Below, piece by piece: positions 26,942 to 36,076 of a stretch of 64,000 bases of DNA. A program made the translations under genes and the position numbers. Position 1 is the first letter of the stretch. Each line of letters starts with the position of its first letter. Origin of the DNA: an uncultured Prevotella sp. (lineage in GTDB: Bacteria > Bacteroidota > Bacteroidia > Bacteroidales > Bacteroidaceae); contig CAMJGE010000001.1 in NCBI GenBank assembly GCA_946405145.1, forward strand, positions 248,001 to 312,000, in the 5' to 3' direction. Below the pieces are notes generated by a model. The model did no database searches and was not told the DNA's origin. It worked only from the letters and a program-made list of their open reading frames with translations.

Positions 26942-26980
26942 CCTCCTTGTTTTTAGTGTTTTTATTGTAAAATAAGGAGG
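26942..26980. promoter_or_regulatory. Inverted repeat flanking the fic -33 element (possible operator)
   Basis: CCTCCTT (26942-26948) and AAGGAGG (26974-26980) are perfect inverted arms 25 bases apart. They bracket the -33 region and lie upstream of the expected transcript, so a protein-binding site is more likely than an RNA hairpin. Confidence 0.45.
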
Positions 26981-26995
26981 AAATTAGTATTTTTG
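26965..26995 (+). promoter_or_regulatory. Promoter of the fic gene
   Basis: TTG (26965-26967), 20-bp spacer, TATTTTTG (26988-26995). Confidence 0.6.
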
Positions 26996-27036
26996 CAAAA
27001 TAGAATATTAACTAACAACCAAATATGTAAAGTTTT

Positions 27037-27873
27037 ATGATTTGTCCATCTTATCATGTATCGGAACTTACCATTAGATTGGTTTCCGAAATTTCAGAAC
27101 AAGTAGGCATCCTCGAAACACTGACAGGGAAAATGCCAGTGACAACCGATCAGGACGAAGAGCTCCCTTTCGACCCATTATCAGAGAACGATCTCTTGCG
27201 CGCACAAGTGAAAATGGTCGATGAACTGAGTACTGGCAAAGGAAACTATCGGGAGGATGATCAGCGCATCCGACTGCACATGGCGATGCTCTTCGACTGG
27301 CTGAACCACACCGACGAACACCCCCTCATTAGCAGCTGTATATTTCATTACGAAATAGCAACAATTCACCCCTTCACAGAGGGTAACGAACGCCTGGGAC
27401 TCTACTGGCAAACGCTATTATTGCGCCGCTGGAGGCCGATTTTAGCGGGTCTCTCCATCGAACAGGCCGTAGTAGAGAGAAAAGAAGAATATTGTCGCGT
27501 TATGGCGTATTTCGGTGAAACCGCAAAAATTAGCCATTTCATCGAGTTCATTTTGCGCTGTTTATTGGATACAGTCAAGCAAGAGGTAGAGGATAAAGTA
27601 AAGAATAAAGTAAAGAATAAAAGTAGAGAAAAACTACAGGATAATACAGTCCAAAATGCCCTACCAGAGGGCGCTGAGACACAACTTTCCAAGTCAGAGC
27701 AGCGTGTCGTCAAGCTGTTATCCGCCGATGCCCATATCACCATCGGAGCCCTTTCGCGCCGCCTACAGCTGTCAGAAGCCGGTATAAACAAGGTTTTAGC
27801 GGCTCTCCGCAAGAAAGGAGTCATCGAACGCGTAGGTGCCAACAAGAATGGCTTCTGGAAAGTCAATCTCTGA
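27037..27873 (+). CDS. Divergent Fic-domain protein with C-terminal winged helix
   Basis: 278 residues. The Fic core (about 50-175) carries IHPFTEGNERLGL: catalytic His111 and the anion-binding GN are kept, but the canonical G/K of GN(G/K)R is Glu118 and the final Arg of HPFxxGNxRxxR is Leu122. The usual N-terminal inhibitory S/TxxxEG/N helix and the GGV-type loop are not visible; the N-terminus is short. A Lys/Glu-rich linker with KNKVKNK repeats (about 185-200) leads to a winged-helix domain (about 220-278). AMPylation is therefore doubtful; a DNA-binding regulator derived from a Fic enzyme is possible. Monocistronic, no antitoxin neighbour. Confidence 0.8.
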   Translation: MICPSYHVSELTIRLVSEISEQVGILETLTGKMPVTTDQDEELPFDPLSENDLLRAQVKMVDELSTGKGNYREDDQRIRLHMAMLFDWLNHTDEHPLISSCIFHYEIATIHPFTEGNERLGLYWQTLLLRRWRPILAGLSIEQAVVERKEEYCRVMAYFGETAKISHFIEFILRCLLDTVKQEVEDKVKNKVKNKSREKLQDNTVQNALPEGAETQLSKSEQRVVKLLSADAHITIGALSRRLQLSEAGINKVLAALRKKGVIERVGANKNGFWKVNL

Positions 27874-27939
27874 TGCTTTACTTGAAGCATCTAAAAGCAA
27901 TGCATTAGTTTACAATCAATTATATTATCATACAAATGA

Positions 27940-27971
27940 ATGGCGACCAGAGACTGATCGCCATCCTTTTT
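27940..27971 (+). terminator. Probable fic terminator
   Basis: 7-base perfect arms (27940-27946 / 27958-27964) with an 11-base loop, followed by CCTTTTTG. Moderate strength, about 65 bases past the stop. Confidence 0.5.
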
Positions 27972-28546
27972 GCAGGAAAACCACCTTTGAGCCCCCTTTC
28001 CCGCCTCTCTGGCAGACAAGCCTCACCACGTAGTACGATTATTTTACATTTAGAAGATACACTTCCACCTCATTTTCATCAGCCTGACACATGCCCATCG
28101 CCACTCCCCTACCCTACGCCATCCGGACAGTCATGATAGCTGGCAAACCATTTACCAACCCAACCAGTCAACTGCACCACCTAAAAAAATCCCGAGATTT
28201 CTGTCCCGACATCAGCAGACGCTTCACAGGTCACCCGAAGCTCCCAACCATCCATGCCAGACAATAGCTCCGACAACTTCGTTTCCGCAATCTTTACATT
28301 CAAAAAACTCTACCCAATATATTCGGTCTAAAACAAATGTAACACATTTTCTATAGTGTATATTTAACACATACGAGACATTCATGTCACAAAGTATCCA
28401 AAGATTGTTGTTACGACGTGATGACGTAAGTAGTTTCTCTTGGGTGCATGCATGGGGGTGTAACCAATAAGCGTTAACCAAGACTCCGAGCTTTGCTCGC
28501 CTGAGCACCTACGGAGCGCAAGAACCGTTAAGAGAGAGAGGGCAGT
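27972..28546. other. 575-bp region without a convincing gene
   Basis: Short frames exist on both strands, but none has a promoter, good codon use or a recognisable product. The first half is C-rich on the plus strand; the second half has small inverted repeats, for example CGAGC-TTT-GCTCG near 28486 and TTACG/CGTAA near 28412-28430. The right end holds a hairpin (about 28536-28565) overlapping the stop codon of the GH3 gene. It may be a remnant or an intergenic repeat; copies elsewhere in the genome cannot be checked here. Confidence 0.5.
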
Positions 28547-30757
28547 TCAAAAAAGAACTGCTCTCTTGTTGTTTAGACAATCAACGGATGAGCCGCCTAC
28601 CAGAATCGTGAGGGCACCAGGCTCCAGCATCCATGTCTGGGCAGCTGCATCCCAATGACAGAGGTCGGCACGACGGATAGGGATGGTAACCGTCTGGCGC
28701 TCACCGCCCTTCAGCGGCACACGACGGAAGCCCTTGAGCTCCTTCACAGGACGGTTGATGCGAGACTCGGGACGTGCCACATAGACCTGCGCCACTTCCT
28801 CGGCTGCACACGCCGACGTGTTGGTGAGCACGAAACTGACATCCAGTCCTTCGGCTGTAGGCGTCACCTTCAGGTCGCTGTATTCAAAGGTGGCATAGGA
28901 GAGTCCGAAGCCGAAGGGATAGGCTGGCGCAACATCCTTGCTGTCGTACCAGCGATAGCCCACAAGGTCTTCTTCGGCATAAGGTGCCACCAGCTCCTGT
29001 CTGCGCTCATTGCTGCGGTTCTGGGTGATATCGACAAAGATGTCGCCTTGGGTGTTGTTAGTGAGCGTCTGCGGATAGGAGGCAGTGGCATAGGCAGGCA
29101 CATCCTCCAGCGCCTTAGGCCACGACATGGGCAGTTTGCCGGAGGGAGAGATCTGTCCTGCCAGCATCTCAGCGAGTGCCTGTCCTCCCATCGAACCATT
29201 GAACCACGAGGCTACCAAGGCGCCTGACACGCTGCTCACCGTGCTGACATCCACGGGTCCGCCTGAGACGATGATGGTGACGAGCTTCTTATTGACCTTG
29301 GCAAGAGCCTGCGCCAATTCATCTTGTCCAGAAGGCAGGGTGATGCTCTTACGGTCGGAACCTTCCGTCTCTACCTCACGGTTGTCGCCGGCGAAGAAGA
29401 TCACCAGATCAGCTTTCTTGGCTGCCTTGACTGCCTCTGCCATCAGCTGAGGGTCGGCTGGCTGTTGCGGACTGAGACGTTTGTCACGGGCTGCGCGGTC
29501 AAAGCTCTTGTAGCCCGGCACGTAGGTCAGTTCCACCTTGTCGCCCAGCAGGGCTTGCAGGCCTTCGAGGGGCGTGATTTCACGGCGGGTCTTCACACCA
29601 GCTCCCACACCGCCAAGTGCCATCTTGGTAACGGCATTCTCGCCGATGACAGCGATACGCCTGACGTGCTGGGGATCTATCGGCAACAGATGGTCGTTCT
29701 TCAAGAGCACGATACTGCGACGCGCCACCTCCAGGGCTGTCTGCATCTCTTCGGCATTGCCTACAGGCTGGGTGTTGGCTACTGCCTTATCCACTGGCTT
29801 CACCGTGAGTCGTACGCGCAGGATCTCCCTGACACGCTGATCGATAACGGCCTCACTCACCTTACCTGCCTTGACAGAGTCGAGCAGCGCCTTTCCCATA
29901 TAGCGGCTGCCAGGCATCTCGACATTCATGCCTGCCACGACAGCATCTACCGTAGAGTGCACCCCACCCCAGTCGCTGATCACCATACCGGGGAAGCCCC
30001 ATTGCTGGCGCAGGATGGTGGTGAGCAGCGGCAGGTTCTCGGAGCACCAGCGCCCGTTCACCTTGTTATAGGCTGCCATCAAGCCCCAGGCATCCGCCTC
30101 GCGCACTGCCATCTCGAAGGGACGGAGATAGATCTCATGCATGGCACGATCGGAGATGCGCACATCCACGAAGCCACGATAGTCCTCCTGATTGTTCAGG
30201 GCATAGTGTTTCAGGCATACTGCCGTTCCATCCTCCTGAGCGCCCTTGGTGTAAGCCACAGCCAGCATGCCGCTCAGCAAGGGATCCTCGCTAAGATACT
30301 CGTAGGTTCTTCCGCCTGTGGGGATGCGCTGGATATTGATGGCGGGTCCGAGGATCATATCTTTTCCACGCAGACGTGCCTCACGGCTCATGCCCCGTCC
30401 GTAGGCGTAGGCACAGTCAGTGCTCCACGTGGCAGCCAGTGCCGACCCCGTGGGGAAAAACGTGGCAGAGTCGGTAGTGAGGTTGGCGGAGTTCCAGGAG
30501 TGAGGTTCCATCTCCTCGCGGATGCCGAAGGGGCCGTCAGCATATTCCACATCGGCAATCCCAAGGCGCGGTATGCCTGCAGAAGAGAACATGTTCTTAC
30601 CGTGCAGCATGCCGATCTTCTCTTCGAGTGTCATGCTGCTGATGATGTTGTCGATCTCCTGCTCATGGTTGAGCAACTGGGTGGGATACTGTTGGGCTTG
30701 TGCCGCTGCAGCCGTCATCAGAAGCACTGCCAAGGCACTTGTTCTAATTTCTTTCAT
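28547..30757 (-). CDS. Glycoside hydrolase family 3 (beta-glucosidase-like), exported
   Basis: 736 residues with a signal peptide (about 1-21, cleaved at AQA). The GH3 N-terminal TIM-barrel domain contains the nucleophile Asp262 in VISDWGG, the KHYALNNQE substrate loop and YEYLSEDPLLSG; the C-terminal alpha/beta sandwich and a fibronectin-III-like domain (about 640-730) follow. Expected activity is an exo-beta-glycosidase such as beta-glucosidase or beta-xylosidase. Last gene of the minus-strand run, 27 bases after the TPR/TonB receptor, hinting that the receptor may import a glycan product, though co-regulation is inference. Confidence 0.93.
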   Translation of the reverse strand: MKEIRTSALAVLLMTAAAAQAQQYPTQLLNHEQEIDNIISSMTLEEKIGMLHGKNMFSSAGIPRLGIADVEYADGPFGIREEMEPHSWNSANLTTDSATFFPTGSALAATWSTDCAYAYGRGMSREARLRGKDMILGPAINIQRIPTGGRTYEYLSEDPLLSGMLAVAYTKGAQEDGTAVCLKHYALNNQEDYRGFVDVRISDRAMHEIYLRPFEMAVREADAWGLMAAYNKVNGRWCSENLPLLTTILRQQWGFPGMVISDWGGVHSTVDAVVAGMNVEMPGSRYMGKALLDSVKAGKVSEAVIDQRVREILRVRLTVKPVDKAVANTQPVGNAEEMQTALEVARRSIVLLKNDHLLPIDPQHVRRIAVIGENAVTKMALGGVGAGVKTRREITPLEGLQALLGDKVELTYVPGYKSFDRAARDKRLSPQQPADPQLMAEAVKAAKKADLVIFFAGDNREVETEGSDRKSITLPSGQDELAQALAKVNKKLVTIIVSGGPVDVSTVSSVSGALVASWFNGSMGGQALAEMLAGQISPSGKLPMSWPKALEDVPAYATASYPQTLTNNTQGDIFVDITQNRSNERRQELVAPYAEEDLVGYRWYDSKDVAPAYPFGFGLSYATFEYSDLKVTPTAEGLDVSFVLTNTSACAAEEVAQVYVARPESRINRPVKELKGFRRVPLKGGERQTVTIPIRRADLCHWDAAAQTWMLEPGALTILVGGSSVDCLNNKRAVLF

Positions 30758-30784
30758 TTTCCAATCAATTTAGTTAAGACTTTA

Positions 30785-33268
30785 CTATATCTTGATGCCA
30801 ACGCTGGCAAGGAACCAACGGCCCTGCTGGGGGATGAGGTTGGTGTTCATGCCACTGCGGTTATAACTGGTGTTAAACAGGTTGTGGATGTTCAGACCGA
30901 AGGTGACAGGACCTAACTTATATTCGCCACCAAGATTGACGATGGCATGGGGCGACATATCCACATGCATGATATTGTAAGGGGCAAGTGCCATCACAAG
31001 AGTCTTGGCAGCTTCGGCACCCTTTGTATCACCCTTAATATCACACTCAACGTATTTCATGATGGCATCCATATATTTGATGACATTGGCGAGGTCGGTG
31101 TTGTAGCTGGTCTGCTTACCTTCGAAAAGAAGGTGTGTGTGGAGCTTCAGACGGGGCGTAACCTGCCATCCCAGTACAAGATTCGACATGATGGCGGGCG
31201 TGTTGTTGTTGGTATCGATAGTGGTGTAATCGACTTTGTCAAAAATAGTCGCCTGCTCTATACGCATGAGGTTCGATCTAAAGGTATTCAACCATGTGAG
31301 GTTGAAGTCGGCAGTAAACTTCTGATGTCTATAGCTGGCCATCAGTTCCACACCGCAGGTCTTGTTCTTACTGGCATTCATGTATTCCATAAGATGAGTC
31401 ATGATCAGATCCTCGGCTTGGTTATAGAAACCATTTATTTCGAAATTCAAGCCCTTCACCCAGTTATTACCGCCAAAGGTGAGCTGGAAGGAATGCACAC
31501 GTTCAGGCGAGAGACTAGTGACCATATCCTTATATGCGGGATCGACCATTATCATCGATATGACATTGATCTTACGATAGAGATAGGGCGCATCGACAAA
31601 CGACTTGGAGTAGCTGAGTTTCAGATTCCACTTAGGGCGCAGCAGGATCAGCGCGATTCGTGGTGACAGCTCATTGACCTTACTTTTATCATAACGCGAC
31701 TTATAGTCGTAACGCAGTCCGGCATTGAGGATCAGCGAACGCCACTGGTGCTTCAGCTGCAGATAGACATCGGCATTATCCTCATTACCCGGCCCCGCAT
31801 GATAGACGTCGGAATTATAGGGGACTGTCTTGTAGAAATCATAGCCAAACAGATAACTGAGGCCATCGCAACTGAAATGACCATACTCCGCACCGAAGCT
31901 GAGATTGCCATGATGACCATTGTCCATGTTGTAGGTATAGTTGCCCTTCACCTGAACGCCAAAGTTCTGCTCCTGACCATTCATGTAACGCGAGATGCCA
32001 CCATATTTGGAGAACAGGGTATCCAATTCTTTTACCTGGTTGAGAGGCAAAGACAGATTTGGAATGGGATAGTCGCTGAGCACCTGATAGCGTGTGAAAT
32101 CCGACTTATCGTAGGTAAGGCCATACCTGAGGCTAAGATGCTTCAACTGGTGGCTGTAACTCAGGTCTAAGTGGTGGGAGTTACTGCTGAAGCTGGGTTT
32201 GATACCATTGTAGGAAAGGTATTTCTCACGATCATAGATCTGTGCCAGCGAGGTGGCAGTGTAAGGCGCCACCTTCTGTGAGGAGTGGGTATCATACATC
32301 AGTTGAACCCCTTTCCAGCCGAGTTGCAATCCGAAGTCGTAGCTGGGGTTGGTGCCGATACGCCCCAGACGCACGCAATCCATGCCAAACCGCTCGCCAC
32401 TGTTTCTATAGACACTACCCCACACCAGCAGATCGATGTCGAAGTAGCGTTTGCCGAAGATGGCATCCACCTTGACCTGTCCGTAGTTACCTGCCGACAC
32501 TTTGGCTTGCACACCATCCACGTCAATACCCTGTTTGGTGATGATATTAACCACACCTGTCAGGGCCACACCGCCATAGAGCGACGAGGCAGGGCCTCGC
32601 AGCACCTCTATCTGCTTCACCTTCTCTAAAGAGATGCTGAAGTCGGGCGCAGCAGCATTGGTGGCATAGCTGTTCAGACGATGACCGTTGAGCATGATGA
32701 GGATCTTCTCCTGCGAATTGCTGTAAATGCCTCGCATGGCGATATTGATATCGTCGTCACAGTCGATCAGATGCATGCCTGGCACATAGGCTGCCAGCAC
32801 TTCCTGCAGGTTGCGGGCGCCGCTGGCCTGAATCATCTCCGCCGTGATGAGTGTGGTAGGCACAGGTACCTCTGCCAGACTTTCTGCCTGACTTGAGGCT
32901 GTGGTGATGGTGGGTGTCATTCCCGCCTTGATGCTGTTGACGATCTCAACGAATGTAGCCGGATCCTGTGACGACGGACTGTAATAGGGATTCTGCTGAA
33001 GCAGGAGCGTGACGTACTGCTTGGTTTTCGGGATATCGTATTCATCCATATAGGTGAGGGCGATGAGACGGAGCACACTCTGAAGGTGATTGTCACGAAA
33101 GGTGCTGAGGTTCTGCAACAGCATGTCTCGGGCTTGTTCTATGCGCCCTATCCTGTAAGCACTCTCTGCCTGTGCATACACCTCACGCATCTCGGTATCG
33201 TCCTGTGCATAGGAGGTACACACGCAAAGGATGATGCTATATAATAATATGGACAGTTTCTTTCTCAT
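30785..33268 (-). CDS. TonB-dependent receptor with N-terminal TPR-like domain
   Basis: 827 residues: signal peptide (1-21), a helical repeat domain (about 25-120; ends with an NPYYSPSSQDPATFVEIV motif), plug (about 130-245, IEVLRGPASSLYGGVALTGVVNI) and beta-barrel ending in ASVGIKI. The helical pre-plug domain replaces the usual carboxypeptidase-like domain. It overlaps the upstream sensor-like gene by four bases (ATGA), so the two are coupled. No SusD-like partner is nearby. Substrate unknown; it may be a signal transducer for the adjoining regulatory proteins. Confidence 0.88.
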   Translation of the reverse strand: MRKKLSILLYSIILCVCTSYAQDDTEMREVYAQAESAYRIGRIEQARDMLLQNLSTFRDNHLQSVLRLIALTYMDEYDIPKTKQYVTLLLQQNPYYSPSSQDPATFVEIVNSIKAGMTPTITTASSQAESLAEVPVPTTLITAEMIQASGARNLQEVLAAYVPGMHLIDCDDDINIAMRGIYSNSQEKILIMLNGHRLNSYATNAAAPDFSISLEKVKQIEVLRGPASSLYGGVALTGVVNIITKQGIDVDGVQAKVSAGNYGQVKVDAIFGKRYFDIDLLVWGSVYRNSGERFGMDCVRLGRIGTNPSYDFGLQLGWKGVQLMYDTHSSQKVAPYTATSLAQIYDREKYLSYNGIKPSFSSNSHHLDLSYSHQLKHLSLRYGLTYDKSDFTRYQVLSDYPIPNLSLPLNQVKELDTLFSKYGGISRYMNGQEQNFGVQVKGNYTYNMDNGHHGNLSFGAEYGHFSCDGLSYLFGYDFYKTVPYNSDVYHAGPGNEDNADVYLQLKHQWRSLILNAGLRYDYKSRYDKSKVNELSPRIALILLRPKWNLKLSYSKSFVDAPYLYRKINVISMIMVDPAYKDMVTSLSPERVHSFQLTFGGNNWVKGLNFEINGFYNQAEDLIMTHLMEYMNASKNKTCGVELMASYRHQKFTADFNLTWLNTFRSNLMRIEQATIFDKVDYTTIDTNNNTPAIMSNLVLGWQVTPRLKLHTHLLFEGKQTSYNTDLANVIKYMDAIMKYVECDIKGDTKGAEAAKTLVMALAPYNIMHVDMSPHAIVNLGGEYKLGPVTFGLNIHNLFNTSYNRSGMNTNLIPQQGRWFLASVGIKI

Positions 33269-35985
33269 TTCTTGTTAGGGATTGGGAATATGACGGTAAA
33301 CTCTGTGTATTCTCCATGAACCGACACCACGCTGATATCGCCGCCATGATTCTGGACGATCTCACGAGTCAGGTAGAGACCTACACCTGCTGCCTCGCCT
33401 GTGGTCTTGGTGGTGAAGAAGGGGTCGTAGATGTTGCTGAGGTTATTCTCCTCTATACCTGTGCCGTTATCACGCACTTTCAGGATATATGCCGATTCAG
33501 AAGCACTGACAGCAAGCGACACCTCGGGGACGAATGGTGAAACCGTCTGTGATTTCTTCACAACAGCATAAACGGCATTGCCCAGGAGGTTCATCAACGA
33601 CTTGTAGATCATATCGGGGTTGCCGTAAAGAGGCATCGCATCGGCAGGTATGTCAAAGCGCACCTGGATACCATACTGTGCCTGTTGTGCGCCGTAATGA
33701 TTGGCAAACTCCTTCTCGACCTGATGCAGGACAGGCAACAGCTGTATATTGTCATAGCCTCCAGTGCGGTCTCTCAGCACCTCCTCCATCGCCTTGAGGA
33801 TGCGGGTGGTGTTCTGGCCAAACTGATAAACAGATGTCTGGTTCTTGGTTAGCATCTCCAGTATCTCCTGCGTGTCCTCATAGTCGTCCTTGTCTGCCAG
33901 GTCCTTGACGCGTTCGATGTTCTCCCTGAGGTCTTCCACCAGGTCGTTTGACATCTTGGAGAAATTGAGGATATAGTTCATCGGGTTGAGGATGCGGTCG
34001 ATAAGTCCCTTGGTCAGTTTACCTACAGTTGCCATCTTCTCCTGACGGATCAGCTCGTTCTGGGCATTACGCAGGTCGGCAGTGCGCTCCTCAACAATAC
34101 GCTCCAGCTTGAGCTTTTCCAGCCTCAACCGCTTTAGACGATAGCGGAACAGCTGATAGATGAAGTAGAGGATGATGAGGAGGTAGAGCACCAGCATATA
34201 CCAACGCAGCAGCAGCGGATAGGCAATGCTGAAATCAACGGTAGCGACTTCCGACAGTTCGCCATTAGCCTGTTTGGCCTGTATGGAGAGGGTGAATGAG
34301 CCATAAGGCAGGTTCAGAAACTCTACATCCTGCTTGTCAGTCCAGGCACTCCACTGCCCACCCGTACCCAATAGATTCTTACTATCCAGACGGTAGCGAT
34401 ACTGGGTCGTTCCCGTCAGTGGCGCATAGTTGAGTGCATAGAAGAAATGCAGGTGACGCTCTGCGCTTCCCAACTGAGGCAGCTTGTTGGGCATATTCCC
34501 ATATCCGCCCCATAGCACACTGTCGTTATCCATTATGATGGAGCGGAAACGCACCTTACGGCTTTCGGTCAGGCGCGCCAGGTTTTTCTGTCCCATGTCG
34601 ATGACAGCGAGTATCTTGTCGCCGCCAATCCATAGGTGATCACCATGAAGGTACTGAGCCTTGAACTTAAGGTCTCTGAGTGGTGTCAACAGTGGGGAAA
34701 GCTGGTTTGGCGAGTTGGCCTGAGCCTTATAATCCCCGAGCCGAACCGCATCACCATGCACGTTCTGGAAGCTGAGATTGCCGCGTGCATCCTTGCGGAT
34801 ATCCGTTACCAACGGAAGGTCGTTGATCTTGGATCTCCGGATGGGATCCAACTGATAGAGCCAGACACCGTGAGACTCACCGGCATAGATCTTATCGCCA
34901 TCAGCCAGAAGGGCTGTGGTGGCATTGGAAGTGAGTCGGCTGACCCTGCCATCCGCCGCTATCCGGTAAATGCCACTGGAGGTGGCTGCCAGCAGGCCGT
35001 CACGACTCTGGCACAAGGTCCAACAGATATTATTGATGCCTGTAACACGCTGATACTGCCAGTTGTCAACGGTAAATAGTCCATTGGTCTCACCAACGTA
35101 GATCTTCCCATTAAAGGCTGTCATGGCCTGTACTTGTCCTGTCAGTCCGTCCTTAGGCAGGAAGTAGCTGTAAACCGAAGGCAGCTCGATGGCAAAGATG
35201 CCTTTTTCCGTAGAACCCCAAAGCACCCCATGACCGTCGTATGCCACATAGGACACCAGGTTGGAGCAGAGGCCATTGGCTTCGGTGATGGTATAGCGTT
35301 CGCGCCCCAGACTATCGCAGACAATCAGCCCGTAGTTTCTTTTCACCTTTACCTGAAGGCCGCCGTCTAGTTGCACTGTCTGGGTCGTGTCTTTTAAGAT
35401 AGCATCTTCGGCTGATGCCCGCAAAGCCTCCAGAGAGATGATGTCTGCATCAACGCTTAAAAGGAATTTGGCATTGGTGTGCTTCTTCAGCCTGATAATG
35501 GGGGTGTCGGCATCTATAATTTCATAGATATTATTGTCGGTGACAACAAACTGCAAGGAAGCCCCATCCTCGAAGATCTCCAGCACCTCGCCTTTGAAGG
35601 TGGCTTTCCTGTTGATCTGCTGCAGGTAGAGTTCACCGTTGGCATGACTCTGCAGACGGGCAATGAAGTTGTAGCCCCCCACCCAGATGGTGTTCTTGCT
35701 GTCGCGATAGACCACTGTGACACGTCTGAGCCCGGGGGCATGGATGACGCGCCACTGGGCTCGATCGTAGTAGAACAAGCCCTTGAAGTTGGCGACATAC
35801 ACCGTACCGTCATCACCGATTTCGATGTCGTAGTTCAGGTCGTGTCCGCCATACTCCTCTGCCGTAAAGTTCCGGATCAGAGGCAATCCCTGTGCCACAG
35901 AAGGTAAAGGTAAAAAGGCAAAGAAGTAAAGGGGTAAAATGATTTTCACCCAACGCTTGGTCCAAAGCCTGTAGTCCTGTTTCAT
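33265..35985 (-). CDS. Propeller sensor with HATPase domain but no phospho-acceptor His
   Basis: 906 residues: hydrophobic N-terminal segment (about 15-32), beta-propeller sensor (about 35-500), Y_Y_Y-like domain (about 505-590), one transmembrane helix (about 595-615), coiled coil, a HisKA-like helix region, then an ATPase domain (about 760-905). The H-box aligns as KLTKGLIDRILNPMNY; where kinases have His-Glu this protein has Asp663-Arg. ATP-binding boxes look intact (NLLGNAVYAV, DNGTGIEE, DPFFTTK, GVGLYLTREIV). It therefore cannot autophosphorylate in the usual way; with a STAS protein and a PP2C nearby, Ser-kinase-like or allosteric action is plausible. Overlaps the TonB receptor by four bases. 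Confidence 0.88.
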   Translation of the reverse strand: MKQDYRLWTKRWVKIILPLYFFAFLPLPSVAQGLPLIRNFTAEEYGGHDLNYDIEIGDDGTVYVANFKGLFYYDRAQWRVIHAPGLRRVTVVYRDSKNTIWVGGYNFIARLQSHANGELYLQQINRKATFKGEVLEIFEDGASLQFVVTDNNIYEIIDADTPIIRLKKHTNAKFLLSVDADIISLEALRASAEDAILKDTTQTVQLDGGLQVKVKRNYGLIVCDSLGRERYTITEANGLCSNLVSYVAYDGHGVLWGSTEKGIFAIELPSVYSYFLPKDGLTGQVQAMTAFNGKIYVGETNGLFTVDNWQYQRVTGINNICWTLCQSRDGLLAATSSGIYRIAADGRVSRLTSNATTALLADGDKIYAGESHGVWLYQLDPIRRSKINDLPLVTDIRKDARGNLSFQNVHGDAVRLGDYKAQANSPNQLSPLLTPLRDLKFKAQYLHGDHLWIGGDKILAVIDMGQKNLARLTESRKVRFRSIIMDNDSVLWGGYGNMPNKLPQLGSAERHLHFFYALNYAPLTGTTQYRYRLDSKNLLGTGGQWSAWTDKQDVEFLNLPYGSFTLSIQAKQANGELSEVATVDFSIAYPLLLRWYMLVLYLLIILYFIYQLFRYRLKRLRLEKLKLERIVEERTADLRNAQNELIRQEKMATVGKLTKGLIDRILNPMNYILNFSKMSNDLVEDLRENIERVKDLADKDDYEDTQEILEMLTKNQTSVYQFGQNTTRILKAMEEVLRDRTGGYDNIQLLPVLHQVEKEFANHYGAQQAQYGIQVRFDIPADAMPLYGNPDMIYKSLMNLLGNAVYAVVKKSQTVSPFVPEVSLAVSASESAYILKVRDNGTGIEENNLSNIYDPFFTTKTTGEAAGVGLYLTREIVQNHGGDISVVSVHGEYTEFTVIFPIPNKK

Positions 35986-36016
35986 TTCTTACCTTGTTAA
36001 CTTATTTACTATTTAA

Positions 36017-36075
36017 CCTTTTTACTTTTTTACCTTTTCACTTTTTACCTTTTTACTTTTTTACCTTTTTACTCT
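36017..36075 (-). repeat. Degenerate tandem repeat of about 8 bp (minus strand GTAAAAAG)
   Basis: About eight copies of an octamer close to GTAAAAAG (minus strand), with some 7-mers and GTGAAAAG variants, fill the gap between the beta-propeller gene and the sensor gene. It is purine-rich on the coding strand and ends about 30 bases before the sensor start codon. Confidence 0.65.
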
Positions 36076-36076
36076 T

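Noticed and set aside
28224..28508. 94-codon minus-strand frame in the 28 kb gap
   Set aside because: Starts from a poor context, has no promoter, and the product is unlike its neighbours in composition; more likely part of a non-coding repeat.
29324..30916. 530-codon open frame on the plus strand opposite the GH3 gene
   Set aside because: It mirrors the codon structure of the GH3 gene, has no promoter and gives a low-complexity, Cys/His-rich product without any domain.
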